Made by a program: the position numbers and the translations under genes. A stretch of 64,000 nucleotides of DNA from the NCBI RefSeq assembly GCF_900129505.1, contig NZ_LT670818.1, positions 248,001 to 312,000 on the forward strand, in the 5' to 3' direction. Shown one piece after another: positions 26,279 to 35,046 of this stretch; the first letter of the stretch is position 1, and every line of letters begins with the position of its first letter. The notes under the pieces were generated by a model. That model did not search any database, had not been told where the DNA came from, and saw only the letters and a program-made list of their open reading frames with translations. This DNA comes from Bradyrhizobium erythrophlei. GTDB lineage: Bacteria; Pseudomonadota; Alphaproteobacteria; Rhizobiales; Xanthobacteraceae.

Positions 26279-27937
26279 TCACATCGCCTCGTAGTTCGGT
26301 CCGCCGCCACCCTCCGGCGGAACCCAGGTGATGTTACCGTTGGGGTCCTTCACGTCGCAGGTTTTGCAGTGAACGCAGTTCTGGGCGTTGATCTGGAAGC
26401 GCGGGCCGGAAGCCTCCTCGACCCATTCATAGACGCCGGCCGGGCAATAGCGGTTGGACGGGCCGGCAAAGACATCGTGCTCCGAGGTCCTCTGCAAATT
26501 GAGGTCGGCGACCCTGAGGTGGACCGGCTGGTCCTCCTCGTGATTGGTGTTGGACAGGAATACCGACGACAGCCGGTCGAAGGTGAGCTTGCCGTCCGGC
26601 TTCGGCGAGGCGATCGGCGCATGCGTTTTGGCCGGATCGAGCGTCTTGCGGTCGGGCTTGGCATGGGACTGGGTGCCGAACAGCGAGAAGCCGAGCGTGT
26701 TGCACCACATGTCGATACCGCCGAGCATCACGCCGATCACGGTGCCGAACTTCGACCACAGCGGTTTGACGTTGCGGACCGGATAGAGATCCTTGCCGAC
26801 CTCTGAATCGCGCCAGCCGTTCTCATATTCGACCAGTTCGTCGTTGGCGCGGCCGGCGCCGAGCGCGGCATTGACGTGCTCGGCGGCGAGCATGCCGCTG
26901 CCGATGGCGTTGTGCACGCCCTTGATGCGCGGCACGTTGACAAACCCGGCCGCGCAGCCGATCAGCGCGCCGCCGGCGAAGGTCAGCCGCGGCACCGACT
27001 GATAGCCGCCCTCGGTGATGGCCCGCGCGCCATAGGCCAGCCGCTTGCCGCCTTCGAACAGCGTGCGGATCGCGGGATGGGTCTTGAAGCGCTGGAATTC
27101 GTCAAACGGCGACAGATAGGGGTCATTGTAGTTGAGATGCACGACGAAACCGACCGCCACCATGTTGTCGTCATAGTGGTAGAGGAACGAGCCGCCGCCG
27201 GTTGAATTGTTAAGCGGCCAACCGAACGAATGCTGGATCAGCCCCTTCTGGTGTTTCGCGGGATCGATCTGCCAGACTTCCTTGAGACCGATGCCGAATT
27301 TCGGCGGTTCGCTCTTCGCATCGAGGGAAAATTTTGCGATCAGCTGCTTGGTCAGGCTGCCCCGCGCGCCTTCGGCGAACAGCGTGTATTTGCCGAGCAA
27401 TTCCATGCCGCGGGTGAACGAGTCCTTGTGTGTGCCATCCTTGGCGATGCCCATGTCGCCGGTGGCGATGCCGCGCACCGCGCCGTTGTCGTCGTAAAGC
27501 ACTTCGACGGCCGCGAAGCCCGGGTAGATCTCGACCCCGAGCGCCTCGGCCTTGCGCGAAAGCCAGCGGCAGACATTACCGAGCGAGCCGATATAGCAAT
27601 GATGATTGTTCATCAGCGGCGGCATTGCGATGCCCGGCAGCGGGATCGCGGTTCCCTCGGTCATCCAGTAGAATTTGTCGGTCTTGACCTGGGTCTTCAG
27701 CGGGCAGTCAGCGTCCTCGCGCCAGTCCGGGACGAGCTTGTCAAGCGACACCGGATCAATCACCGCGCCGGACAGGATGTGCGCGCCGACTTCGGAACCC
27801 TTCTCAACGACGACAATGCTGAGATCGGCGTTGAGCTGCTTCAGCCGGATCGCGGCGGCAAGGCCGGACGGCCCGGCGCCGACGATGACAACATCGAATT
27901 CCATGGATTCGCGCGGCGGCAGTTCTTCAGTGCTCAT
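26279..27937 (-). CDS. Electron-transfer-flavoprotein:ubiquinone oxidoreductase, 552 aa
   Basis: Membrane-associated enzyme passing electrons from reduced ETF (fatty-acid and amino-acid oxidation) to ubiquinone. The FAD motif is FDVVIVGAGPSGLAAAIRL near residue 12-30. The C-terminal [4Fe-4S] ligands lie in CPAGVYEWVEE (about 497) and NCVHCKTCDVKDPNGNI (about 517-527), followed by the typical ending VPPEGGGGPNYEAM. Length matches the family. ATG 27937 (MSTEELPPRESMEFD) was chosen over the longer open frame upstream. It diverges from the uracil-DNA glycosylase-like gene. Confidence 0.95.
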   Translation of the reverse strand: MSTEELPPRESMEFDVVIVGAGPSGLAAAIRLKQLNADLSIVVVEKGSEVGAHILSGAVIDPVSLDKLVPDWREDADCPLKTQVKTDKFYWMTEGTAIPLPGIAMPPLMNNHHCYIGSLGNVCRWLSRKAEALGVEIYPGFAAVEVLYDDNGAVRGIATGDMGIAKDGTHKDSFTRGMELLGKYTLFAEGARGSLTKQLIAKFSLDAKSEPPKFGIGLKEVWQIDPAKHQKGLIQHSFGWPLNNSTGGGSFLYHYDDNMVAVGFVVHLNYNDPYLSPFDEFQRFKTHPAIRTLFEGGKRLAYGARAITEGGYQSVPRLTFAGGALIGCAAGFVNVPRIKGVHNAIGSGMLAAEHVNAALGAGRANDELVEYENGWRDSEVGKDLYPVRNVKPLWSKFGTVIGVMLGGIDMWCNTLGFSLFGTQSHAKPDRKTLDPAKTHAPIASPKPDGKLTFDRLSSVFLSNTNHEEDQPVHLRVADLNLQRTSEHDVFAGPSNRYCPAGVYEWVEEASGPRFQINAQNCVHCKTCDVKDPNGNITWVPPEGGGGPNYEAM

Positions 27938-28090
27938 GATCTGGTCCCGGCCAGGGTGGAAAAGGTTCTGTTCTGCAGGTGGTTTGTTTCCACTTTTTTC
28001 GCCTGAGAACAACCATGGAAATGCAAGGCTCGGGCGTTTCGTTGCGACCCGATCCACTCTAGAATGGTGCGATGCCACAGACACTCCGCC

Positions 28091-28912
28091 ATGACGCCTG
28101 AGCGCGCGCCCACCGTTTCGCAATTGCTGGCCTTTTACCTGGAGGCCGGGGTTGACTGCGCGCTGGCGGATGCGCCGGTCAACCGGCTGGCCGATCCCGA
28201 CCTCACACCCGTCGCAAGCGAGGCCGCGCCGCCCAGACCGGTCAGGACTGCTGCCCCGCCTCCCGCCGCGCGCGCCGAACCGGCGCAAGCACCGGAAGCC
28301 GCGATCCTGTCGGCGCGCGAAGCGGCGCGGACCGCGCCGACGCTGGAGGCGCTTCGCGCGCTGCTGGAGGATTTCGACGGCTGCGCGCTAAGATCGACCG
28401 CCACGCGGCTGGTGTTTTCCGACGGCAACCCGCAGGCGCGCATCATGTTCGTCGGCGAGGCGCCGGGGCGGGAGGAGGACCTCGAGGGTCTGCCCTTCGT
28501 CGGCCGCTCCGGAAAATTGCTGGACCGCATGATCGCGGCGATCGGGCTCGACCGCGGCAGCGCCTACATCGCCAATGTCATTCCGTGGCGGCCGCCCGGC
28601 AACCGTACGCCGACGCCGCAGGAAACCCAGATCTGCCTGCCGTTCATCCAGCGCCAGATCGAACTGGTGAATCCGGACGTGCTGGTCACGCTCGGCAATC
28701 CCTCCACGCAGACCCTGCTGTCGACCCGCGAGGGCATCATGAAAACCCGCGGACGCTGGCTCGACTACGACACCGGCACCCGCGTGATCCGCGCGCTCGC
28801 CACCTTCCACCCGGCCTATCTGTTGCGCTCGCCATCCTACAAGCGGCTGGCGTGGCAGGATCTGCGCGCGATCGCCAAGGCGCTCGCGCCGGGAGCTTCA
28901 TCCTCATCCTGA
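28091..28912 (+). CDS. Uracil-DNA glycosylase-like protein (family 4/5 type), 273 aa
   Basis: The C-terminal two thirds matches the family 4/5 UDG superfamily: MFVGEAPGREEDLEGLPFVG near 120-140, NVIPWRPPGNRTPTPQE, and the second motif TFHPAYLLRSPSYKR near 238. The first about 90 residues are an Ala/Pro-rich, probably flexible extension. Two of the usual Fe-S cysteine positions are not seen: the C-x2-C is C-A-L-R, and the Cys before RPPGNR is Trp. It is thus either a cluster-less variant or a related protein without full activity. The last residues (SSSS) and the stop codon come from the REP palindrome that begins here. Confidence 0.83.
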   Translation: MTPERAPTVSQLLAFYLEAGVDCALADAPVNRLADPDLTPVASEAAPPRPVRTAAPPPAARAEPAQAPEAAILSAREAARTAPTLEALRALLEDFDGCALRSTATRLVFSDGNPQARIMFVGEAPGREEDLEGLPFVGRSGKLLDRMIAAIGLDRGSAYIANVIPWRPPGNRTPTPQETQICLPFIQRQIELVNPDVLVTLGNPSTQTLLSTREGIMKTRGRWLDYDTGTRVIRALATFHPAYLLRSPSYKRLAWQDLRAIAKALAPGASSSS

Positions 28913-28993
28913 GGATCAAGCGTTAGCGTGCGTCTCGAAGGATGGGCGGCATCGGGGCTTCTTGGTTCGAGACGGCGCTTACGCGCCTCCTCA
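28899..28993. repeat. REP-type palindrome, left part, interrupted by an IS
   Basis: CATCCTCATCCTGAGGATC starts the element, with GCGTCTCGAAGGATGGGCGG and GGTTCGAGACGGCGCTTACG as internal inverted arms. It breaks off at GCGCCTCCTCA. The missing end, CTCACCATGAGGAGC, is found at 30505-30519 beyond the IS. From memory this is the 'cctgaggag...caccatgagg' element of Bradyrhizobium genomes. Confidence 0.75.
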
Positions 28994-30505
28994 GAGGATG
29001 TGATTTTTTGCTGCTTGGCAAGCGAGTGTGGCGGATGTCGCATGCATGTGATTCCCTGCGATCGTCGAATCGGGTGAGGCGCTGATGGGCGGTGACGAAC
29101 TTTTTGGGGAACTGCCAGAGCAGAGGGGGCCGCAGGTAGGCGGGGCGCCGTCGGGAGCGCCGCGGCTGCGTGAGCCCAAACGAGACCAGATCGAGCTGCG
29201 TGCAGTGGATATCGAGAGCCTGATTGGGGAAGATCACCCGGTACGAGTGATCTGGTCGTATGTCGAAGGCCTCGACCTGAGCGAGCTTGAGAATCGGATC
29301 AAGGCACGGGGCGACAGGCCCGGTCATCCGGCGACCTCGCCGCGGCTTCTGCTGGCGCTGTGGCTCTATGCCACCAGCGAGGGGGTTGGCAGTGCGCGTG
29401 CCCTGGAGGGGCTTTGCAACAGCCATGATGTTTATCGCTGGCTGTGTGGCGGCGTGTCGGTGAACTATCACACGCTGGCGGACTTCCGGGTCGGTTGCGC
29501 TGATCTGCTCGACCGGCTGCTGGCCGAGCATTTGGCGGCGCTGATCAAGACTGGCCTGGTGGACCTCGACGGGTTGGCACAGGACGGGGTGCGGATACGG
29601 GCGAGTGCGGGGGCGTCCTCGTTCCGGCGCGCGGCGACGCTTGACCGGCATCTTTCGGCTGCGCAGGCGGTCGTGGATCAGCTCAAGCGTGAGGTCGATA
29701 CGCGCTCGGATGCCAGCAACCAGCGGATCAAAGCCGCCAGGGAGCGGGCCGCGCGCGAACGCCTCGAACGGGTCAAGGCGGCCCAGAAAGCGCTCGACGA
29801 GATCAAGCGGCAGCGTGACGAACGCGAACAAAAGCGCGGCAACGGCAAGAAGCCGAAGGAGCCGCGCGCCTCGACCACCGACACACAGGCGCGGGTGATG
29901 AAGATGGCCGATGGCGGCTTCCGCCCGGCCTATAATGTGCAGGTGGCAAGCGTCGCCGGTGAGCAGATCGTAGTCGCGGTCGACGTCAGTAATAGCGGTT
30001 CCGATCGGAGCCTGATGCGGCCGATGCTGGAGCGGCTACGCACGCGGCTGGGACGCTTCCCGGCATGGCATCTTGCCGATGGCGGCTTTTGCAGCGGCGA
30101 GGATATCGAGTGGGCGCATGGCAAAGGGATCGAGATCTATTGTCCACCGGTCCAGTCCAAGCATGGCACCGACCCCTATTTGCCGCGGCGCGGCGATGGC
30201 CCAGGCGTTGGCTTGGCGGGCACGGATGGGGAGTGAAGCGGGCAAGGCGCAGTACAAGCCCCGCTCGATCTGCGAATGCATCCATGCGCGCTGGCGCAAT
30301 TGGGATCTGCGGCAATTGACCGTACGTGGCTTCCAAAAGGTCCGAGCCGTGGTCCTCTGCTACGCCCTCACCAACAACATCTTGCAGGGCCATCGCCTCG
30401 CCGCCGCATAGGCAGGAGGTGGTCAACCGCAACCCCAGCATGCAGTCTGCCAAACAACGCAATAACTCAAAGAAACTGGCACCTACCGAAAAACTTCACA
30501 AGCTC
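28994..30505 (+). mobile_element. IS1182-like insertion sequence, about 1.51 kb
   Basis: The left end is GAGGATGTGATTTTTTGCTG and the right end, read in reverse, is GAGCTTGTGAAGTTTTTCGG. This is an imperfect terminal inverted repeat sharing GAG--TGTGA--TTTTT. The element splits a REP palindrome, and CTCA appears on both sides (28990-28993 and 30505-30508) as a likely 4-bp target duplication. It carries one transposase gene with a frameshift. The exact end is uncertain by a base. Confidence 0.8.
29085..30411 (+). pseudogene. IS1182-family transposase, frameshifted
   Basis: The N-terminal frame (29085 to about 30205) has the IS1182 layout: IESLIGEDHPVRVIWSYVEG, SPRLLLALWLYATSEGVGSA, DVYRWLCGGVSVNYHTLADF, then a Lys/Arg-rich coiled insertion, and the DDE-like QARVMKMADGGFRPAYNVQV and FPAWHLADGGF. 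Near 30205 the frame breaks: it ends GDGPGVGLAGTDGE-stop at 30236. The expected continuation, AWRARMGSEAGKAQYKPRS then CECIHARWRNWDLRQLTVRG, lies in the +1 frame up to 30411. A single-base change or programmed frameshifting would explain it; loss of function is likelier because no slippery run is obvious. Confidence 0.83.
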
Positions 30506-30518
30506 TCACCATGAGGAG

Positions 30519-32027
30519 CTAAGGCGTTTTCGGCCGCACGATGGCCCAGCCGATCCGCAGCAGCGGTTGCCGCCCGGTGACGAGCCATTCGAACGCCCGC
30601 GGCACTTCGGGCACCAGGCCCGGAAACCGCTGCGCAATATCGGGCGGCGGGGTGCCGACGGTATCGGCCGCGCGCCAGACCACGACGCCGCCGGTTTCGT
30701 AGAATTTTTTCAGCGAGATCCACGGCGTCCGTTGCGGCGCGGCGTCAAGAAAGAGATGGGGACGCGCCGGGTCGAGCGAGATCAGCGCCGCCAGTTGCGC
30801 GTCGCCGGTGACCGCCTGCAGCGGGCGGTTGGTGCGCCGCTCAAAGCTGTCGCCGAAGAAATTCGCGATCGCGCGGGCCGGCAACGACGTCGTCACCTCG
30901 CGGCCGCCGGTCCAGGGCAAAAAGATGGTGGTCGCGAGCACCGCCAGCGCGGGCGCAACGATCGCCGTCGCCCAGACCGAGCGCAACAGCCGGTGGCGCC
31001 GGAGCTGGACGAGATCGCCGGTCGCGACAATCACGGCCAGTCCCGACATCAATAACGCGACGCCCGCGCCGCCCGCGACCCGGTCGAGATCGAACAGGCC
31101 GGAAATCAGGCTCCCGAACAACGCGGGGCCGATGGCCAGGCAATAGACGAAATCGCGCGCCAGCGAAGCGACCTGGGGACGATAGATGATCGGCGCGTCT
31201 TCCGGATTGCGGGCGAACCAGCCGGAATTGAGTACCACCAGCAGCACGATGCCGGCTAGCGCCGCCAGCAAGCCCCCGAGCAACGCGGCCCAATGCATTC
31301 CTCGCGCGCCCAGATCCGCGGTCCCTGGCAAAGGCGGCAAGACCAGCGCGTCGGCGCGGATCAGCCAGATGAGATAGGGGAGCGCCAGCACAAGAATCAC
31401 GAGAAGCGCGAACAGCGGATCGAACGACATCAGCATGCGCCGTCCTCGCTCCGTCGCAAGTGCAAATCCTGCAACCAACAACAACAGGAACGGCGCCGCA
31501 GAGGTGGTCAGCAGCAACAGCCCGGCTTCGATCGACCATGCGAACCACGCGTTGCGCCGGTTCTGACCGATCAGTTGCCAGGTGTGCAGCAGCAACATCG
31601 CCCATAACGGCCGCGCCAGCACCTCGGGACCGAACTCGAGGCCGGGCGAACTGAAGGCCGTCACCGTCATGGTCAGGAGCACCGCGAGCACCGCTTGTTG
31701 TCTGCCGACGATGGCGCGCGAGAGCAGGTAAAACGCCCAGAACATCGCGATCGAGCAAAGCTGCGACAGCAAATAGACGCCGATCATGTGGCCGCCGGCG
31801 GCGCGAAACGCGATGTCGGCCAGCCAGAACGCCAGCGGCGGGCCGAGGGCGGTGCCGACCTGGTATTCCCGGCCATAGGCCAGCACGGTGGCGAGGTTGC
31901 CGGGAGGGCTGCGATATAACAGCAACGCCACGAGGAGCCACAGCGCCGCCTGGCAGAGCACCACCAGCCAGACCACCAGCCGCGGACGGGCGCGGATCAG
32001 TTCGATAATCAGGGAGGTGAAACGCAT
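30519..32027 (-). CDS. PMT/ArnT-like (GT39-type) membrane glycosyltransferase, 502 aa
   Basis: This is an integral membrane protein with about 11-12 hydrophobic segments and an N-terminal periplasmic loop containing DIAFRAAGGHMIGVYLLSQ. The arrangement GREYQVGTALGPPLAFWLAD matches the dolichyl/undecaprenyl-phosphate sugar transferase group (glycosyltransferase 39/ArnT-like). The C-terminal about 110 residues are soluble and periplasmic. The acceptor is unknown. The gene is unlinked to other envelope sugar genes. Its stop codon lies 10-15 bp from the REP fragment beyond the IS, so the insertion narrowly missed it. Confidence 0.83.
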   Translation of the reverse strand: MRFTSLIIELIRARPRLVVWLVVLCQAALWLLVALLLYRSPPGNLATVLAYGREYQVGTALGPPLAFWLADIAFRAAGGHMIGVYLLSQLCSIAMFWAFYLLSRAIVGRQQAVLAVLLTMTVTAFSSPGLEFGPEVLARPLWAMLLLHTWQLIGQNRRNAWFAWSIEAGLLLLTTSAAPFLLLLVAGFALATERGRRMLMSFDPLFALLVILVLALPYLIWLIRADALVLPPLPGTADLGARGMHWAALLGGLLAALAGIVLLVVLNSGWFARNPEDAPIIYRPQVASLARDFVYCLAIGPALFGSLISGLFDLDRVAGGAGVALLMSGLAVIVATGDLVQLRRHRLLRSVWATAIVAPALAVLATTIFLPWTGGREVTTSLPARAIANFFGDSFERRTNRPLQAVTGDAQLAALISLDPARPHLFLDAAPQRTPWISLKKFYETGGVVVWRAADTVGTPPPDIAQRFPGLVPEVPRAFEWLVTGRQPLLRIGWAIVRPKTP

Positions 32028-32120
32028 GAACCGTCCGAAATACCCAACCCCAGCGCTGCAACCCCGGCGCTATTCGATCCCCTGGATGTGATAGAGCCCG
32101 TCAGCCGCCGAGGCAACCAT

Positions 32121-32213
32121 GACGTTTTCGAGCAAGTGGATTCCGGTTCGCGTGACGAAAATGCGTGAAAGCCAAAACCTTGCCCGGTTCTGATTCGATC
32201 AGAACAAGCGCTT
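32121..32213. repeat. Dispersed hairpin repeat, family C (copy 2, reverse orientation)
   Basis: The constant part reads GACGTTTTCGAGCAAGTGGA then TTCCGGTTCGCGTGACGAAA, the reverse complement of the family C tail. The hairpin GGTTCTGAT-TCG-ATCAGAAC is at 32185-32205. It ends three bases before the rnhB stop codon. Confidence 0.85.
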
Positions 32214-32215
32214 CA

Positions 32216-32998
32216 TCAAATCGCCGCGGAAATTTCCCCGCCCGCCTCTGCTTCGGCAAACAGGTCGGGTTCGCGCTTGATGGTCCACGGCTGATGCTTT
32301 TCCCGTGCCGCGATGACGGGCGCGTACAGACTGCGATGATGTGCTGACGGTCCGAGCCGATCGAGCGCTTCCAGATGCTCGGGCACGCTGTAGCCCTTGT
32401 GGGACTCAAAACCGTAGCCAGGGCAATCCTGCGCCAGGGCGCACATCAGCCGGTCGCGCGTCACCTTGGCGATGATCGAGGCCGCGGCGATCGAGACCAC
32501 CAGCCCGTCACCGCCGATCACGGCCTCGCAGTCGCAGGCGATGTCGAGCTTGTCGCGGCCGTCGACGAAGACGTGTCTCGGCATTTCCGGCAGTGCGTGC
32601 ACGGCGCGCGCCAATGCCCACAGCGAGGCGCGCAGGATATTGTCGCGATCGATTCGTGCCGGCGGGCCGAAAGCCACCGCGAAGGAGGCGGTCGCGCAGA
32701 TTTCCTCGAACAATTCCTCGCGCCGCTCCGGCGTCAGCCGCTTGGAATCGTCGATACCCCTAGGGATTCGCTTGGGGTCCAGCACCACGGCGGCCGCCAC
32801 CACCGGACCCGCCAGCGGGCCACGGCCGGCCTCGTCGCAGCCGGCCACCGGCCAGATGCCGCGCTTGATCAGCGCGCGCTCGCGGCGAAAACCCGGCGGC
32901 GCCACGGCGATCACGCCCTTTGCCAGCCTGGCCGGACCGTCCTTGGATTTTTCCTTCGAATTTTCCTTGGACTTCGCTTTGGATTTTTCCCGAATCAT
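32216..32998 (-). CDS. rnhB: Ribonuclease HII, 260 aa
   Basis: RNase HII removes RNA from RNA:DNA hybrids and misincorporated ribonucleotides. The catalytic set is present: [20 protein letters not shown] (Asp-Glu), the [13 protein letters not shown] loop, [14 protein letters not shown], and [17 protein letters not shown]. The start chosen at 32998 gives a peculiar N-terminus of alternating Lys and Ser ([19 protein letters not shown]), absent from typical RNase HII. The enzyme core begins near residue 48. Neighbours on the same strand are a VOC protein and a radical SAM protein. Confidence 0.95.
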   Translation of the reverse strand: MIREKSKAKSKENSKEKSKDGPARLAKGVIAVAPPGFRRERALIKRGIWPVAGCDEAGRGPLAGPVVAAAVVLDPKRIPRGIDDSKRLTPERREELFEEICATASFAVAFGPPARIDRDNILRASLWALARAVHALPEMPRHVFVDGRDKLDIACDCEAVIGGDGLVVSIAAASIIAKVTRDRLMCALAQDCPGYGFESHKGYSVPEHLEALDRLGPSAHHRSLYAPVIAAREKHQPWTIKREPDLFAEAEAGGEISAAI

Positions 32999-33085
32999 GG
33001 CCGGGATCGTGCGCAAGGAGAGCCTGCGGCGCAACCGGGAACTCGGCGCAATTACCGCTATTCAAGGTCGTTATCGCCGGCCATA

Positions 33086-33137
33086 GCGTTTTCGAGCGAA
33101 GTGGATACCGGTTCGCGTGAAGAAAACGCGTCAAAAG
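33086..33137. repeat. Dispersed repeat, family C (partial copy 3)
   Basis: Only the constant tail is present, in reverse orientation: AGCGTTTTCGAGCGAAGTGG, ATACCGGTTCGCGTG, AAGAAAACGCGTCAAAAG. The hairpin arm is missing. It abuts the VOC gene's stop codon at 33143. Confidence 0.85.
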
Positions 33138-33142
33138 GATGT

Positions 33143-33607
33143 CTAGTCCGGCAGATGAATCCGACGGTCCTCTCCGACCTCGATTCCTGGCGCGACCACG
33201 ACCTCCCAGGGGTGATTGTCGGGATCGGCAAAATAGCCGGAATAACCGCCGTAATCCGTCTTGTGCGCGGGTTTCAGCAGCGACGCTCCCTTGGAGACCG
33301 CGAAATCCAGCACCGTGTCGACCTCTTCCGGGGAGCGGCAGTTCCACGCCAATGTCATCCCGCGAAACGCCTGCGGCCGCGGACGTTCCGGCAGCGTGAC
33401 ATCCTGCGCAAGCTGATTCCACGGAAAAAGTCCGATGGCGGTGCCGCCGGTTTCGAAAAACGCGACGGTCTCGCCGGTGGCCTGGAATTTCCGGACAAAG
33501 CCGAGCGCCTCGTAAAAGGCGATGCTGGAACGCATGTTGCTGACACCGAGCGTGATCATGGTCAGCCGCGCGACGGGTGCTGCCGGTTTGTCGCTTATGG
33601 AACTCAT
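33143..33607 (-). CDS. VOC-superfamily (glyoxalase/bleomycin-resistance-like) protein, 154 aa
   Basis: The paired beta-alpha-beta-beta-beta modules are recognisable from MITLGVSNMRSSIAFYEALG near residues 17-36 and GYSGYFADPDNHPWEVVVAP near the C-terminus. The FADPDNHPWEV motif carries the usual metal or substrate residues. Members are metal-dependent lyases, dioxygenases or binding proteins; the specific reaction is not predictable. It begins 20 bp after the radical SAM gene's stop on the same strand, so the two may be co-transcribed. Confidence 0.85.
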   Translation of the reverse strand: MSSISDKPAAPVARLTMITLGVSNMRSSIAFYEALGFVRKFQATGETVAFFETGGTAIGLFPWNQLAQDVTLPERPRPQAFRGMTLAWNCRSPEEVDTVLDFAVSKGASLLKPAHKTDYGGYSGYFADPDNHPWEVVVAPGIEVGEDRRIHLPD

Positions 33608-33627
33608 GCCGGATGTTCTCCGCCGCT

Positions 33628-34791
33628 CTAAAACAGGCTGAGTTGCTGGCCGCTGCGCTTGGGCCGCGCGAAATGATCCGTGGTCAATTTCGACCGCCGC
33701 TTGTTGAGACCGAGTTTTTCGCAGGCGATCTCGAACCGGCGGCCGATCATCCAGGCCATCGGCCCGGTGCCCTTCATCCGCGTTCCCCATTGCGAGTCGT
33801 AGTCGCGGCCGCCGCGCATGTCGCGGATCAGCGTGAAGATGTGGCGGTAGCGGTCGGGATAGTTCGCCATCAGCCATTCGCGAAACAGGTCGCGCACTTC
33901 CAGCGGCAGCCGCAGCAGCACATAGCTCGCTTCCTTGACGCCGGCATGCGAAGCCGCATCGAGGATGCGCTCGATCTCGCTATCGTTCAGGGCGGGGATG
34001 ACGGGCGCGACCATCACCGTGGTCGGAATGCCCGCTTCCGACAATTGCCGCAGCGCTTCCAGCCGTTTCGCCGGCGTCGAGGCCCGCGGCTCCATGGTGC
34101 GTGCCAGCTTGGCATCGAGCGTCGTCACCGAAATCGCCACCTTGGCGAGATTGCGCTTGGCCATCCGCGCCAGGACATCGATGTCGCGGGTCACCAGTGC
34201 CGATTTGGTCACGATGCCGACCGGATGCGAGGCGCGCTCCAGCACCTCGAGAATGCCGCGCATGATCTTCCGCTCGCGCTCGATCGGCTGATAGGGATCG
34301 GTGTTGGTGCCGATCGCGATCATGCGCGGTTCGTAGTCCTGCGCCGCTAATTCCTTTTCCAGCAATTGCGGCGCGTCAGGTTTTGCAAACAATTTCGATT
34401 CGAAGTCCAGTCCCGGCGACAACCCGAGATAGGCGTGAGTCGGCCTGGCAAAACAGTAGACGCAGCCGTGCTCGCAGCCCCGGTAGGGATTGATCGAGCG
34501 GTCGAAGCCGATATCGGGCGAATCGTTGCGGGTGATGACTTTTCGCGCGGTGTCGAGCGCGACGGTGGTCTTGAACGGCGGCAGTTCATCGAGGCTCTGC
34601 CAGCCGTCGTCGAAGGCGACCCGCGCCTCGGCCTCAAAACGGCCGCTGGCGTTGGACTGCGCACCGCGGCCACGCCGCCGTTCGCGCTCGATCGCGACTG
34701 CAAGTTCCGGAAAAGGGGGTGGTGCACCCGCCGGTTCGGAGGGCGCCGTGACCGGCGGGTGCTTGAGGGCATGAGAGGATGCTCGGCTCAT
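33628..34791 (-). CDS. PA0069-family radical SAM protein, 387 aa
   Basis: The radical SAM cluster motif is CEHGCVYC, near residues 104-111, within SINPYRGCEHGCVYCFARPT. Further conserved parts are IAIGTNTDPYQPIER, GIVTKSALVTRDIDVL and SVTTLDAKLARTMEPRA, followed by APVIPALND. This is the SplB-like PA0069 group; in Pseudomonas and relatives no substrate has been settled to my knowledge. The N-terminal 60 residues are Pro/Ala/Arg-rich. The ATG at 34791 was chosen; the frame is open to 34884. Confidence 0.88.
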   Translation of the reverse strand: MSRASSHALKHPPVTAPSEPAGAPPPFPELAVAIERERRRGRGAQSNASGRFEAEARVAFDDGWQSLDELPPFKTTVALDTARKVITRNDSPDIGFDRSINPYRGCEHGCVYCFARPTHAYLGLSPGLDFESKLFAKPDAPQLLEKELAAQDYEPRMIAIGTNTDPYQPIERERKIMRGILEVLERASHPVGIVTKSALVTRDIDVLARMAKRNLAKVAISVTTLDAKLARTMEPRASTPAKRLEALRQLSEAGIPTTVMVAPVIPALNDSEIERILDAASHAGVKEASYVLLRLPLEVRDLFREWLMANYPDRYRHIFTLIRDMRGGRDYDSQWGTRMKGTGPMAWMIGRRFEIACEKLGLNKRRSKLTTDHFARPKRSGQQLSLF

Positions 34792-35046
34792 GGCGAGAAC
34801 ATAGCACGCCGATAGAACAAAGCAAGAACATAACTGCAGTCGCCTGGGGATGAGCGAATCCGTCTCATTGCGCCGGATCAACATCGGGCATGGCGGAAGG
34901 TGGTGGGATCGTGAGTGCGCCGGCGCCGGCTGACGCCGTCGCTACACATTCCCTCTCTATATTTTGCCTCTCTTTACCTTGTTCGCACCACGAAGGATCG
35001 ATCGGCTGGCAAGTGTGTTGCTTTAAGCCATCGTTGAGACGTTGCC

